Shown here piece after piece: positions 17,228 to 26,351 of a DNA stretch of 64,000 nucleotides (position 1 is the first letter of the stretch; each line of letters begins with the position of its first letter). This DNA comes from Algoriphagus sp. (GTDB lineage Bacteria > Bacteroidota > Bacteroidia > Cytophagales > Cyclobacteriaceae): NCBI RefSeq assembly GCF_013373065.1, contig NZ_JABXIN010000007.1, positions 37,142 to 101,141 on the forward strand, given 5' to 3'. Under the pieces are notes generated by a model. That model was not told the origin of the DNA. It did no database searches and worked only from the letters and a program-made list of their open reading frames with translations. Made by a program: the position numbers and the translations under genes.

Positions 17228-18046
17228 TTAGTCTAATCGGATTCCAAAACTCATAGCTTGAAGTTCAGGACCTAAGCCAGGCTGGAATAAATCATTGAGG
17301 TCATAATTGAAGAAAAAGGTAACATCACCAACTCCAATTTCACTTCGAAGTCCATATCGGAAGTTTTCGAAATACATATTGGATTTGGTGTAGGATTTTT
17401 GTTTGGATCCATCGGCGTCATCATACACATATTTTCCTCTTCCTCCTAGTCGCAATCCCGCATAACCCCCAACTCCAAATCGGAAGTTGCCATCATTAGT
17501 TCGGATGGTAGGGACCAGGGAAATACTTGCATAGGAAGCGGAAATTTTGGATTTGGTAGGTGTTCCTTCCGGTCCATTTGGCAATTGATCAAAATCGACA
17601 AAATCCAACCCATCCGGATTTTTCACCGCGATAATATTGCGATCTTCGAATTTGAAATTGTACCATTCCACACCCATGGTGGATCGAAGGTGGAAGTTTT
17701 TGCTAAGCTTCCAGGTACCTACCGAATGGAGTCCGACAAACCAGCTGCCCCAGGGTTTCACCTGAGGAGCTCCCTTATCGATAGGGTAGAGGTTAATGCC
17801 GACTTCTGCTTCCAAGAAGTTATAGTGGAATTTGCTTCTTTTATTTCTGATTTTGGGGGTATAGTCCTCTTTTTCCTCTTCCCACTCGATAATCTTTGTT
17901 CCATCTTCATACTTGGTGACTTTCCAGCTGTTCCCCAAAACAGTGTACATCTTTTCTTTTTTGACTTGACTGGTATCCGCTTCCTGAGCGATGGTTGTAA
18001 TGGAAAAAACAGTTAGGAAAGCAAGTAGCAAATAACTCTTGTTCAT
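17228..18046 (-). CDS. Outer-membrane beta-barrel protein
   Basis: 272 aa with a signal peptide (cleavage after ITTIAQ). A charged linker (about 30-75) is followed by alternating aromatic strands typical of a small 8-stranded barrel, such as GSWFVGLHSVGTW and FGVGGYAGLRLGG, ending in FGIRLD. It is clearly paralogous to the next upstream gene: shared blocks are KSKISASY, GGYAGLRLGG/GPYAGYRLGG and YFENFRYGLR/YLNNFRYGVR, followed by EIGVG.VTFF.YDL. It probably arose by tandem duplication. Porin or structural role unknown. Confidence 0.8.
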   Translation of the reverse strand: MNKSYLLLAFLTVFSITTIAQEADTSQVKKEKMYTVLGNSWKVTKYEDGTKIIEWEEEKEDYTPKIRNKRSKFHYNFLEAEVGINLYPIDKGAPQVKPWGSWFVGLHSVGTWKLSKNFHLRSTMGVEWYNFKFEDRNIIAVKNPDGLDFVDFDQLPNGPEGTPTKSKISASYASISLVPTIRTNDGNFRFGVGGYAGLRLGGRGKYVYDDADGSKQKSYTKSNMYFENFRYGLRSEIGVGDVTFFFNYDLNDLFQPGLGPELQAMSFGIRLD

Positions 18047-18077
18047 GTTGGTTTAGTTTAAAATGTAAGGCTTTTGA

Positions 18078-19124
18078 TTAAAAGACGATTCCAAAAGTGA
18101 TTGGATTTAGCTCGGGGCCTTTATTTTCCTGGAATAGATTGCTTAGGTCATAGGTAGTGAAGAATGTGACACGGCCTACACCGATTTCACCCCGAACACC
18201 ATATCGGAAGTTGTTGAGATATAAGCCGGTATTCTGCTTGTCTTTCTTTCTTCCAGAACCGCCTATTTCCCGATAGACATACTTAGACTGCCCACCTAAA
18301 CGGTATCCGGCATAAGGTCCAGCTGCTATTCGAAGTCCTCTTCGGCCATTGTCGTTCATTTTTCCGAAGTCCAACTCCAGCATAGTCATGGCTGTGATGT
18401 AGGAAGCTGAGATCTTACTTTTGAATCCATTGACATCGTTTCGCTGAATAAATTCAATTTGGTTATCTCCGCGTACTGCCTGGAAATCGCGGTTTTCAAA
18501 TTTGAAGTTGTAGAACTGGAAACCAATCCCGAAGTCCCAATAAAATCCTTTGGAGATTCGCTGAGCGGCCATCCAGTTTAGACCTAGATTCCAGCTTCCC
18601 CAACCTTTCACAGCATAAGGATTATCAGAGGAAGGGAATTGTCCATCAGGATTTAGGTAGTTATTTACTCCCAAGTCAATATTGAAATAGGTACGGAAGG
18701 GAGGTTCTTCTTTTTTGGACTTATTGGTTTCGATTTTGACCTTGGTGTTTGCTCCGGACTCATCTACATAGACTCGCATACCACCAATTTGCACTTCGGT
18801 TTCAAGACCATCTTCTCGAACTTTGACCACTTCTTTGGTCGATCCGTCCTTTTTGCGGATTTCTACGATGGTCAATTCACCAGTGTTTTCATTCTCTTCC
18901 AAATCCAAAGACCGGATGATTTCATTGATATTCATGGACTTTAGTTTTTCAAAATCATCCTTACTGTCCACGATGATTACGACTTTTCCGGATTTCCCAA
19001 ATTCAACGATCACGGAATCCTTGTTGATTTGGCGATCGAAGGATGGCATTTCGGTAGCAAAAGCAACTTGCACGAGCGCCATCAAGCAAAATAATAGCAG
19101 GTATTTTTTCATCTTAGTTTTCAA
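18078..19124 (-). CDS. Outer-membrane beta-barrel protein, paralogue of downstream gene
   Basis: 348 aa. The signal peptide ends near VAFATE. A longer periplasmic N-domain (about 25-140, with FGKSGKVVIIVDSK and a lysine/glutamate-rich stretch) precedes the barrel (about 145-348), which ends in the terminal aromatic ITFGIVF. The barrel matches the neighbour at 17228-18046 block by block. The N-domain is not shared and may bind a partner such as the anti-sigma protein. That is inference only. Spacing to neighbours is 22-31 bp, so one operon. Confidence 0.8.
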   Translation of the reverse strand: MKTKMKKYLLLFCLMALVQVAFATEMPSFDRQINKDSVIVEFGKSGKVVIIVDSKDDFEKLKSMNINEIIRSLDLEENENTGELTIVEIRKKDGSTKEVVKVREDGLETEVQIGGMRVYVDESGANTKVKIETNKSKKEEPPFRTYFNIDLGVNNYLNPDGQFPSSDNPYAVKGWGSWNLGLNWMAAQRISKGFYWDFGIGFQFYNFKFENRDFQAVRGDNQIEFIQRNDVNGFKSKISASYITAMTMLELDFGKMNDNGRRGLRIAAGPYAGYRLGGQSKYVYREIGGSGRKKDKQNTGLYLNNFRYGVRGEIGVGRVTFFTTYDLSNLFQENKGPELNPITFGIVF

Positions 19125-19146
19125 ATAATGGGTTGGTGATCTTTTA

Positions 19147-19938
19147 TTACTCTTCGGTCATTTTTTCTTTTCTACTGGTCAAGCTTGCAAACAGGTTGTT
19201 TTTCGCATCTTGAAGATTGGCAAAGCCTTCATCAACTTTTCCCAATAAGCCACCTACTTGGTCCACTTTTTTCCCGATGCCAACAATGAGGTTTTTGTCA
19301 TCTTTGATTCCATCGGAAATAATAGTCACCTTATAAGCTGGTTCTTCGGGTTTTTCCGACTTCAATTCCGCCACCGTTTGATTTAAATCTATCGGTTTTA
19401 ATTCCGGGATTTCCCGTTCGATAGGAAGTGTAATTGGTGCAATCTCAACCTGATTGGCTTCATCTTTTCTTTCTCCCTCTTTTTCTGTGATTTGAGCCTC
19501 AGCTATAAGGTTTTTGGAAGGTTCTTCGAGTTGAGTTTTTATTTCAGGAGTTTTTGATTGCTTTTGATTTGTGATTTTTTGTTTTGGTTTTTCGATTTCA
19601 GGAATAGCGTTTTCTTCTTTTTCGATTGTAGCATTATCTGCTACCAAACCTTCTACCTCTTGTGTTTCTTGACTTGGTTGGGTTTCTGTAGATTCGACTT
19701 TTTCTGCAGTCAATTGTTCCCCTTCAAAAGGTTGGGATGGGTTGCGAAGCAAAGAACCCACCAAGAAGATGACTACTACAGCAGCTGCCGCAGCCCACCA
19801 ATAGATTCGTGGATTAGATTTTTCCTCTTTTGGGAGTTGATGCTCAAGGCGCTCCCAAGCCAATTGGCTGGGTTTCACCTCATGACTTTCCAACTTTTCC
19901 CGGAAAATCACATCGATATGTTCATTCTTCTTAGCCAT
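19147..19938 (-). CDS. Single-pass membrane protein, candidate anti-sigma factor
   Basis: 263 aa. A cytoplasmic N-terminal part (1-42) has FREKLESHEVKPSQLAWERL, similar to start regions of Bacteroidota anti-sigma proteins. One membrane helix follows (about 46-62). The periplasmic part is low in complexity and rich in E, K, Q and P, ending in a coiled-coil-like segment. It overlaps the sigma gene by 8 bp. Position right after an ECF sigma gene is the classic place for its anti-sigma factor. There is no ZAS zinc motif, so the assignment rests on topology and context. Confidence 0.65.
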   Translation of the reverse strand: MAKKNEHIDVIFREKLESHEVKPSQLAWERLEHQLPKEEKSNPRIYWWAAAAAVVVIFLVGSLLRNPSQPFEGEQLTAEKVESTETQPSQETQEVEGLVADNATIEKEENAIPEIEKPKQKITNQKQSKTPEIKTQLEEPSKNLIAEAQITEKEGERKDEANQVEIAPITLPIEREIPELKPIDLNQTVAELKSEKPEEPAYKVTIISDGIKDDKNLIVGIGKKVDQVGGLLGKVDEGFANLQDAKNNLFASLTSRKEKMTEE

Positions 19939-20500
19939 TTATTCTCCTTTCTTTGAGTTGTTGACTGGCAATTTTTTCTTTAAGGGTATTTCTTGCTCGA
20001 TTGAGTTGGGATTTGGAAGTGCTTTCCGATATCCCTAGCAATTCGGCAATTTCCTGATGTGCATAGCCTTCGATAGCATACAAGTTGAAGACCGTGCGAT
20101 AACCTACCGGGAGGCTTTCTATGAGTTCCCGAAGTTCATCTGCTTCCAGCGTAGTGCTTTCGTAGTGAAAATGCTCGTATTCATGATCTTCTTCCACATG
20201 TACTTCCATCATCAGGTGTCGGTTACTTCTCAAGGTCATGAGCGCCTGGGTGACTACGATTCGCTTCATCCAACCTTCAAAGCTCCCTCTGGATTCGTAT
20301 TGGGCTAGTTTTTCGAAAATCTTCATAAAGCTCTCAATCATGACATCTTCAGCGTGTTCTCTATCCTTGAGATATCGAATGCAAATGGCCAGAAACTTTC
20401 CCGAATACCGCTCATAGAGGGCCCTTTGGGCTGACCGATCACCTTTCAGGCATCCTTTTATGAGTTTGTCTTCGGTAGAATAGTCGGTTCTAGAGAACAT
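19931..20500 (-). CDS. ECF-type RNA polymerase sigma factor
   Basis: 189 aa. Region 2 spans about 25-90 (ALYERYSGKFLAICIRYLKD, then AEDVMIESFMKIFEKL). Region 4 spans about 125-180, with a helix-turn-helix in EIAELLGISESTSKSQLNRAR. Regions 1 and 3 are absent, as in ECF factors. It heads a five-gene leftward operon with an anti-sigma candidate, two barrels and a DUF4097 protein. The regulon is therefore probably cell-envelope related and includes its own operon. Overlap with the next gene implies translational coupling. Confidence 0.93.
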   Translation of the reverse strand: MFSRTDYSTEDKLIKGCLKGDRSAQRALYERYSGKFLAICIRYLKDREHAEDVMIESFMKIFEKLAQYESRGSFEGWMKRIVVTQALMTLRSNRHLMMEVHVEEDHEYEHFHYESTTLEADELRELIESLPVGYRTVFNLYAIEGYAHQEIAELLGISESTSKSQLNRARNTLKEKIASQQLKERRING

Positions 20501-20601
20501 TCTGGTTTGCTTTCATGGAGGTAGATGTGAATCTTATGGAAAAGGTTGCTTCACCAGTGAAAAAAAGTTAAAAAAATTACAAATAGCTATAAATCAGTGA
20601 A

Positions 20602-21069
20602 TTAAAATACTGCTTTATAATTGATAATAATGTCTAATGTGGTCCACTCTCTCTCTTTGACTGTCACAGGTTGGATATTTCCCTCTCCATCAAAAAGATT
20701 AGCAAAGAGGCCTTCTTCTTCCTGAGTGAATATGGAATACCTTCCTGAGCTCAACTCCAAGGTGTATTTTCCATTTTCATCCGATTCAGTTTGGGCGATG
20801 GGTTCTCCTTTTACTTGGACAAATAGTCCATCCTCCATTCTTGAATCCGCCAAATTGGTGAGTGGATAAATCAAAATCGTCCGTTTGACGGGAATTCCTT
20901 TAGGATTTGGAGGAGTTGCCGATCCATCTTCAGAAATCATCGGCATTTGATTTCCTTCAAGCCAAGTGATTTTTCCTGTGATTCCTTGATTTTCGGAGGA
21001 TTGAGATTTACAGGAAAAATTCATGAGGACTATTACAAGGATACATACGAGGTAAGATATTTTTTGCAT
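20602..21069 (-). CDS. Probable lipoprotein with carboxypeptidase-regulatory-like fold
   Basis: 155 aa from ATG 21069, preferred because it starts directly with the signal sequence MQKISYLVCILVIVLMNFSC. The Cys is a likely lipidation site with a loose Bacteroidota lipobox. The mature part has GITGKITWLEG, then QTESDENGKYTLELSSGRYSIF, the pattern of a transthyretin-like CarboxypepD_reg domain. It ends in a last strand TTLDIIINYK. Surface or periplasmic; function unknown. It follows the hydrolase gene by about 10 bp. Confidence 0.75.
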   Translation of the reverse strand: MQKISYLVCILVIVLMNFSCKSQSSENQGITGKITWLEGNQMPMISEDGSATPPNPKGIPVKRTILIYPLTNLADSRMEDGLFVQVKGEPIAQTESDENGKYTLELSSGRYSIFTQEEEGLFANLFDGEGNIQPVTVKEREWTTLDIIINYKAVF

Positions 21070-21079
21070 GGTAGTTTTA

Positions 21080-22480
21080 TCAAATTCCTTCAAATAGCAT
21101 GACGGATTCCAGGTAATTAGGGATGATGGTATTCCAGCCTAGTTCGGTTTTCAGTTTCAAGGCTAGCTCTTCTGAACTTTCTTCCTCTCCGTGAATTACA
21201 AAAGTCATTTTTGGCTTCTCACAAAATCCCTCTGCCCACTCCATTAATTCTTCCTGGTCTGCATGTGCAGAAAGGCTTTCGACTTGGTAAACTTTGGCAT
21301 TGGCAGCAACCTGTTGTCCATAGATCGTGACAAACTTTTCTCCCTCCACAATTCTTCTTCCTCGGGTCCCCTCGGCTTGAAAACCTACGAAAATGATTCC
21401 ATTTCGTTCATTGGGTAAATGGTGGTACAAGTGATGGAGCACACGTCCTCCGGTAGCCATTCCAGAAGCCGAAATAATAATGGCATTTCCGCGGAATTCA
21501 TTCAAGGATTTAGATTCTTCTTGATTCTTATAATATTTCAGCTGCGGAAAATCAAAGGGATGAGCTTCATCTTCTTCCAAAACTGCCGATAAGCGGTGAT
21601 CGGTTTTGAATTTCATGTATAATTCAGTGGCATTAATTCCCATTGGGGAATCTGCAAATACGGGGACTTTTGGGATTTTGCCCTTTTCCATCAATTGAAA
21701 AATGTAATACATGATCAATTGTGTACGCCCGATTGCAAAGGAAGGGATAATGACTAAGCCACCCCGATCAAAAGTGTCCAAAATGGCATCTCGAAGTTCA
21801 TCTTCAGGTTTTATTTTTTTGGAAACCCGATTACCATAGGTGGATTCAATCCAAAGAATATCTGCTTTTGGAATTCGGGTAGGAGGGAATAAGATGGGGT
21901 CGTGGTAGCGACCCAAATCTCCTGAAAACACCAATCGCTTTTTTTGTTGATCTCCTTGAATAACAATCTTCACAATGGAAGCTCCAAGGATATGTCCAGC
22001 ATGATAAAAAGTCGCATGGATATTTGGGTTTATTTCAATTGGTATTTCGAAATCGCAAGGAACGAATTGAGGAAATACCTTTTCAGCATCTTCCATGGAA
22101 TAAAGAGGTTGAGGATCGTCATGCCTGGAGTACCCTTTTTTTCTGGCGTATTCAGCCTCTTCTTCTTGAAGTTTTCCTGAGTCCAACAATAAAATTTTTG
22201 CAAGTTCTGCAGTGGCTTCCGTACAGTAAATTGGTCCTGTAAAACCTTGCTTTACCAACCTTGGTAAATAACCCACATGATCAAGGTGGGCGTGAGTAAG
22301 AATAATGGCTTCCATTTGGTCCAAGGGCATAGGGAATTTATCCCAGTTTCGTTCCCTTAATTCTCTTCTTCCCTGGAATAGCCCACAGTCTACTAAAAAT
22401 TCAAAATCTCCTGTGTCAATTAAATATTTGGAACCTGTAACTGAGCCGGCACCTCCCAAAAATTTTACGCTAATATCCAT
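21080..22480 (-). CDS. Metallo-beta-lactamase fold protein with beta-CASP and RNA-specificity domains
   Basis: 466 aa from ATG 22480, which begins the conserved MDISVKFLGGAGSVTGS; an ATG 8 codons earlier is less likely. The metal-binding HxHxDH motif is THAHLDH near 62-68. Further blocks are GHILGAS, FSGDLGRYHDP, STYGNR, a beta-CASP insert (about 240-370), and a C-terminal zinc-dependent RNA domain with VESLSAHADQ and VIHGEE. This is the archetype of the YsgJ/CPSF73-like family, which in bacteria acts on RNA. Exact substrate unknown. It shares a unit with the small lipoprotein downstream. Confidence 0.9.
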   Translation of the reverse strand: MDISVKFLGGAGSVTGSKYLIDTGDFEFLVDCGLFQGRRELRERNWDKFPMPLDQMEAIILTHAHLDHVGYLPRLVKQGFTGPIYCTEATAELAKILLLDSGKLQEEEAEYARKKGYSRHDDPQPLYSMEDAEKVFPQFVPCDFEIPIEINPNIHATFYHAGHILGASIVKIVIQGDQQKKRLVFSGDLGRYHDPILFPPTRIPKADILWIESTYGNRVSKKIKPEDELRDAILDTFDRGGLVIIPSFAIGRTQLIMYYIFQLMEKGKIPKVPVFADSPMGINATELYMKFKTDHRLSAVLEEDEAHPFDFPQLKYYKNQEESKSLNEFRGNAIIISASGMATGGRVLHHLYHHLPNERNGIIFVGFQAEGTRGRRIVEGEKFVTIYGQQVAANAKVYQVESLSAHADQEELMEWAEGFCEKPKMTFVIHGEEESSEELALKLKTELGWNTIIPNYLESVMLFEGI

Positions 22481-22502
22481 GTTGTTTTTTTGGAGAAGAT
22501 AC

Positions 22503-22536
22503 AAAAAAAGGGGTATCCATGCTTGAATACCCCTTT
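22503..22536 (-). terminator. Terminator of the PspC gene
   Basis: A 10-bp perfect stem AAAGGGGTAT/ATACCCCTTT with a short loop, followed on the minus strand by seven T. It starts 5 bp from the stop of the PspC gene. Confidence 0.9.
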
Positions 22537-22540
22537 GTTT

Positions 22541-24499
22541 TTATTCCACGGAATCGATTCGTTCTCGAAATTTGACGCGAGAGAGACTGTCAAGGGTTTC
22601 CCTGTTCAATTGTTCTTCTTCCGTTTCCTCCGTGACTTCTTCCTGATTTTCAGTTTCATCCGAATCTTGGCCGCAAGTCAGGCAAACCAATCCTGCTTCA
22701 TTAAAAGCCCAAATGTTATTTTCACGAACATCTCTGGATTTGTAACCATTTCGGTACAGCGTGTTTCGAAGAATTTCCAAAAGAGAGCGATCCATAATAA
22801 ATGGTTTCTCATATGGAATTTTCATCACAAGGTTCACTTTTTGGTCACGAAAGACCTCCATAGCACTGTAATCGAATCCAGGAGGAAAAGTTACCATGGA
22901 ATCTAGTATTGAAACTTGGTAACCCAATAGCTTGGCGTTTTCAAGGGATTCTGCTTTGGTTTTTCCTCTTGAGAAAAACTCCTTCTCTAGGCTCACTAGT
23001 GAATCTGCAGATCCTTCCAATTTCAGACTTACTTCGTTGAAGTCAGGATCTTCCGCTTGTGTGTCTACGGACAGAATCATGATCCCCTCACTAACAGGAA
23101 CAGTTTCAGTGGTTCTGTGCCAGTTTTCTTCTTTGAATTGAGAAGCAATTCTCGGTACTTGGAAGAGGATGATTCCCAAGAAAAGGAGCCATAAAACAAA
23201 GGCCACTAACCCAAACCGATTTCCAACGAGGTTCTTTTTGATTAAGACGCTCAATCCCAACAACATGAAGATGATTCCAGGAATGATCAATAAGAAAGAA
23301 GAACTGATAGCTAACCAATCGGGTACGATTCCGGTGAAGAGTTCAATAGGAACTCCATTGGTTTCGAATAAATAATCGTTTGGATTAAGGTATTCGAAGA
23401 AGAAAGCCAAGGACAAAATCGGAGTGATGGTAATAGCAAGTCCGATGAATAATACGATGAGTCCAAACACGATTCGGAATAAGGCCAAAATGAAAATCCC
23501 TAATGGTCCAAGTGCTTTTCCAATTGCTTCAATCACCTGCCCCAAAATCCGAAAAGGGGTCATCACAATCTTTTTGAGTGTGGATTCAGGCTGTGGAGGC
23601 ATAGGGTTCATATTCTCCTTGATCGTGGAATCAATATTATCCAAGGTGATTTCTCCACCTTTCATTTTTATCCGCTCTGTAATAGACATGGCGACTGGGG
23701 TAATGATCCACAAAATCAAGTAAATCAAGACTCCAGAACCTCCTGCAATGGTTAAGAAAACAAAGGCAAGTCGAATCCAAAGTACTTCAATTCCAAAGTA
23801 AGCAGCCAATCCACTTGCAACACCTCCCAAGGCTTTATCATCAGGGTTTCGGTAAAGTTTTTTGATGTTCTTATCCTCTTCGTAGTCGTAGCTCACTGGC
23901 AGAATTATCCAAAGGACGATATAGGCTACTACTGCGAATAGTCCGAAGGAAAATCTCAATCGAAAATCATCGAATAAAAATAAACCAGGGCCACCCCAAG
24001 AGCCATTAATGTTTCCACTAAAGAGTAACAAAAGGGCGATCAATCGAACCCAAAGTGGATCGATTCGGAAATAATTGGCGATTCCTGCACACACTCCACC
24101 CAAGATTTTTTTAGGCTCGGAACGCATGAGTTTTTTGTAACCCTTTTTATCCGCATCCGGTGGAGTTACATATTTGTAGAAATCATCCGAGGTAGCTTTT
24201 TCTTGTTCCTCCTCTTGTTCAGAGGCAGTTTCTTCTACAGAAACAAAGTCAGCAATGGTTCCCATTTTTTTAATGAGATTATCCACGTTTTCAGCTGTGA
24301 TGACTTGTTTGTTGTTCTTCAGATTGCTTAGAAAAATCTCAGCGATACGATTTTCGATATCTGAGATGATTTCCTGATTGTCGGGATAGGATGAGAAATG
24401 CTTATTGATCGCGTCAAGGTATTTGCGCAAGGTATCATAGCCATCCTCTTCGATGTGGAATAAGATTCCGCTGATGTTGATACTTATTGTCTTTTTCAT
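22541..24499 (-). CDS. Membrane protein with two PspC domains
   Basis: 652 aa. A cytoplasmic N-terminal part (about 1-85) contains ISGILFHIEEDGYDTL and a helical region. Two PspC domains follow: KKILGGVCAGIANYF (about 128-142) and DKALGGVASGLAAYF (about 221-235), each with paired membrane segments. Several more membrane helices occupy about 325-440. A periplasmic C-terminal region ends acidic. PspC is the membrane sensor of phage-shock envelope stress. The double-domain form is common in Bacteroidota next to PadR regulators, as here (45-bp spacing). Signal sensing is inferred from the family. Confidence 0.88.
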   Translation of the reverse strand: MKKTISINISGILFHIEEDGYDTLRKYLDAINKHFSSYPDNQEIISDIENRIAEIFLSNLKNNKQVITAENVDNLIKKMGTIADFVSVEETASEQEEEQEKATSDDFYKYVTPPDADKKGYKKLMRSEPKKILGGVCAGIANYFRIDPLWVRLIALLLLFSGNINGSWGGPGLFLFDDFRLRFSFGLFAVVAYIVLWIILPVSYDYEEDKNIKKLYRNPDDKALGGVASGLAAYFGIEVLWIRLAFVFLTIAGGSGVLIYLILWIITPVAMSITERIKMKGGEITLDNIDSTIKENMNPMPPQPESTLKKIVMTPFRILGQVIEAIGKALGPLGIFILALFRIVFGLIVLFIGLAITITPILSLAFFFEYLNPNDYLFETNGVPIELFTGIVPDWLAISSSFLLIIPGIIFMLLGLSVLIKKNLVGNRFGLVAFVLWLLFLGIILFQVPRIASQFKEENWHRTTETVPVSEGIMILSVDTQAEDPDFNEVSLKLEGSADSLVSLEKEFFSRGKTKAESLENAKLLGYQVSILDSMVTFPPGFDYSAMEVFRDQKVNLVMKIPYEKPFIMDRSLLEILRNTLYRNGYKSRDVRENNIWAFNEAGLVCLTCGQDSDETENQEEVTEETEEEQLNRETLDSLSRVKFRERIDSVE

Positions 24500-24544
24500 G
24501 TTCTTGTCAGTTTTTTCGTCTGCTTCCGGATACTAGTTCCGATT

Positions 24545-24874
24545 TCATTTTTTTTGGGTGATTGCTTGGGTGGAATTCATCAAGGAGTTCCACGTATCCT
24601 GAAGGGTTTCTAGAAATTCCTTCCCATGATCGGTAATAGAATAATACTTTCTGGGAGGACCGGATTCGGATTCCACCCATCGGTATTGGACTAAATCGGA
24701 GGACTTAAGACGGTTGAGAAGAGGGTAGAGAGTGCCTTCTACCACGATTATTTGCGCTTGGGTGAGTTCTTCGATCAGATCGGAGGTGTAGACTTCACCT
24801 CTGGAAATGATATGAAGAACACAAAGCTCCAAGAGCCCTTTTCTCATTTGAATTTGTGTGTTGGCAATATTCAT
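24545..24874 (-). CDS. PadR-family transcriptional regulator
   Basis: 109 aa, a short PadR of the kind with a winged helix and a small C-terminal dimer helix. Seen: MRKGLLELCVLHIIS, then SDLIEELTQAQIIVVEGTLYPLLNRLKSS with the recognition helix, and the wing PPRKYYSITDHG. It is upstream of, and probably cotranscribed with, the PspC gene. It likely represses that unit and itself in response to an unidentified ligand. Confidence 0.92.
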   Translation of the reverse strand: MNIANTQIQMRKGLLELCVLHIISRGEVYTSDLIEELTQAQIIVVEGTLYPLLNRLKSSDLVQYRWVESESGPPRKYYSITDHGKEFLETLQDTWNSLMNSTQAITQKK

Positions 24875-25220
24875 AAGGTTGGCTTTTTTGATGGAAAAGA
24901 ATTTTTCCTCACTCTCTTATGATGAAAAATGATACCAATCTTTTCCAAGCTACCTTGTATTACCTAATTCTAGGTATAAGTTGATGGATTTTCGCAAGGG
25001 GAATTCTAAAAATGTCCCTTTATGATAAATCAAAGCCACTTTTTATGTCGCTACCTTTTTTATTACTTTTTTTTAGCTCAGCGAGGCTGGTTAAAAAAAT
25101 CCTGTGTAGCTGTTAAATTGCGAACAGAAAACTGTCCGCTTATGTACACTCATGAAGCAATTTTTTCGAGAATTTAAGTTCTCATAATCGGTCTAAAAAG
25201 ATTTTGGTTATTTTGGAATT
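24875..25220. other. Intergenic region between padR and porV2
   Basis: 346 bp, no gene. It must carry the divergent promoters of padR and porV2. It contains a small perfect palindrome at 24961-24976 and a poly-T stretch near 25060. No RNA structure recognised. Confidence 0.6.
24961..24976. promoter_or_regulatory. Palindrome upstream of padR (possible PadR operator)
   Basis: TACCTA-ATTC-TAGGTA is a perfect 6-bp inverted repeat with a 4-bp spacer, 87 bp before the padR start. A second TACC lies 10 bp to the left. PadR proteins usually bind palindromes near their own promoter, so it is a reasonable candidate, but not proven. Confidence 0.35.
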
Positions 25221-26351
25221 GTGATTGGGAATAACGCATCTTTTCTACGGCATTTAGGCTTTTTGCTTTTTTTTAGTTGCCAACTGTCAGCTGCATTTGG
25301 TCAAGATCTGACGCCCAAATATTCCAATGAATTTTTGAATATAGGGGTAGGTGCTCGTGCTCTCGGAATGGGAGGTGCACAAGTTTCTGCTGTTCGGGAT
25401 GTCACAGCTTCCTATTGGAATCCTGCGGGACTTTTTGGTACCACTTATAAATATGAAGCTACGTTAATGCATGCTGAATATTTTGCAGGCATCGCTCAAT
25501 TTGACTACTTGGCTTTCACCACTCCTTTAAAAGACCAAAGTCAATTGGCAGTTTCCTTGATTCGTTTTGGGGTGGATGATATTCCTGATACACGATTTCT
25601 ATATGATGCAAACGGTGCCTTGAATTATAATAACATCCAGTTTTTTAATGCAGCAGATTATGCTCTTTTATTAACCTATGCGCGAGCCCTTTCGGATAAG
25701 TTTAAAGTAGGAGTAAATGCGAAGGTAATTCATCGGAATGTTGGGAAGTTTGCTTCTGCTTGGGGTTTCGGGTTGGATGTAGGAGGAATTTATGTGCATA
25801 AACGCCTGACGGCAGGCCTGATGCTTCGGGATATCACGACTACCTTTAATGCGTGGGCCCACAATGCAGATTTGGTTCGGGACATTTACTCTCAAACCAA
25901 CAATGAAATACCACTTAATTCGGTTGAATTGACTTTGCCTCGGGCGATTAGTAGTGTGAGCTATTTCTGGACTCTTGGGGAGAAATTTGGATTGACCTCA
26001 GCTCTTGATTTGGAAATGACCTTTGACGGGAATCGAAATACCCTTATTTCTACCTCTCTTTTAAGCATAGACCCCAAAATGGGCTTGGAAGTTGGATTTA
26101 AAAATACGGTGTTTGTTCGGGCAGGAATTAGCAATTTTCAGTATATCAAGGATTTTCAAGGCGATCGAAGTTTGAATTTTCTGCCAAGTTCGGGCTTAGG
26201 ATTTATCCTAAATGAACGAATTCAAATTGATTATGCACTTTCGGATATTGGAAATGTGTCTGAGACGCCATATTCCCATATTTTCAGTGTGAAAGTTTCT
26301 TTTGAAAAACTGAAGGAAGAAGATAGAAAATACAAAGGATGGACCTATTGA
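25221..26351 (+). CDS. porV2: Type IX secretion outer-membrane protein PorV2
   Basis: 376 aa with a GTG start at 25221 and a signal peptide ending SAAFGQ near 28. A FadL/PorV-type barrel is indicated by GVGARALGMGGAQVS and TASYWNPAGL near 45-70, the conserved PorV/PorQ entry. It lies just upstream of, and overlaps by 13 bp, a C25-type sortase gene of the PorU2 kind. This is the pairing seen in many Cytophagales. PorV binds cargo sorting domains and hands them to the sortase at the outer membrane; PorV2 is assumed to do the same. Confidence 0.85.
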   Translation: MIGNNASFLRHLGFLLFFSCQLSAAFGQDLTPKYSNEFLNIGVGARALGMGGAQVSAVRDVTASYWNPAGLFGTTYKYEATLMHAEYFAGIAQFDYLAFTTPLKDQSQLAVSLIRFGVDDIPDTRFLYDANGALNYNNIQFFNAADYALLLTYARALSDKFKVGVNAKVIHRNVGKFASAWGFGLDVGGIYVHKRLTAGLMLRDITTTFNAWAHNADLVRDIYSQTNNEIPLNSVELTLPRAISSVSYFWTLGEKFGLTSALDLEMTFDGNRNTLISTSLLSIDPKMGLEVGFKNTVFVRAGISNFQYIKDFQGDRSLNFLPSSGLGFILNERIQIDYALSDIGNVSETPYSHIFSVKVSFEKLKEEDRKYKGWTY

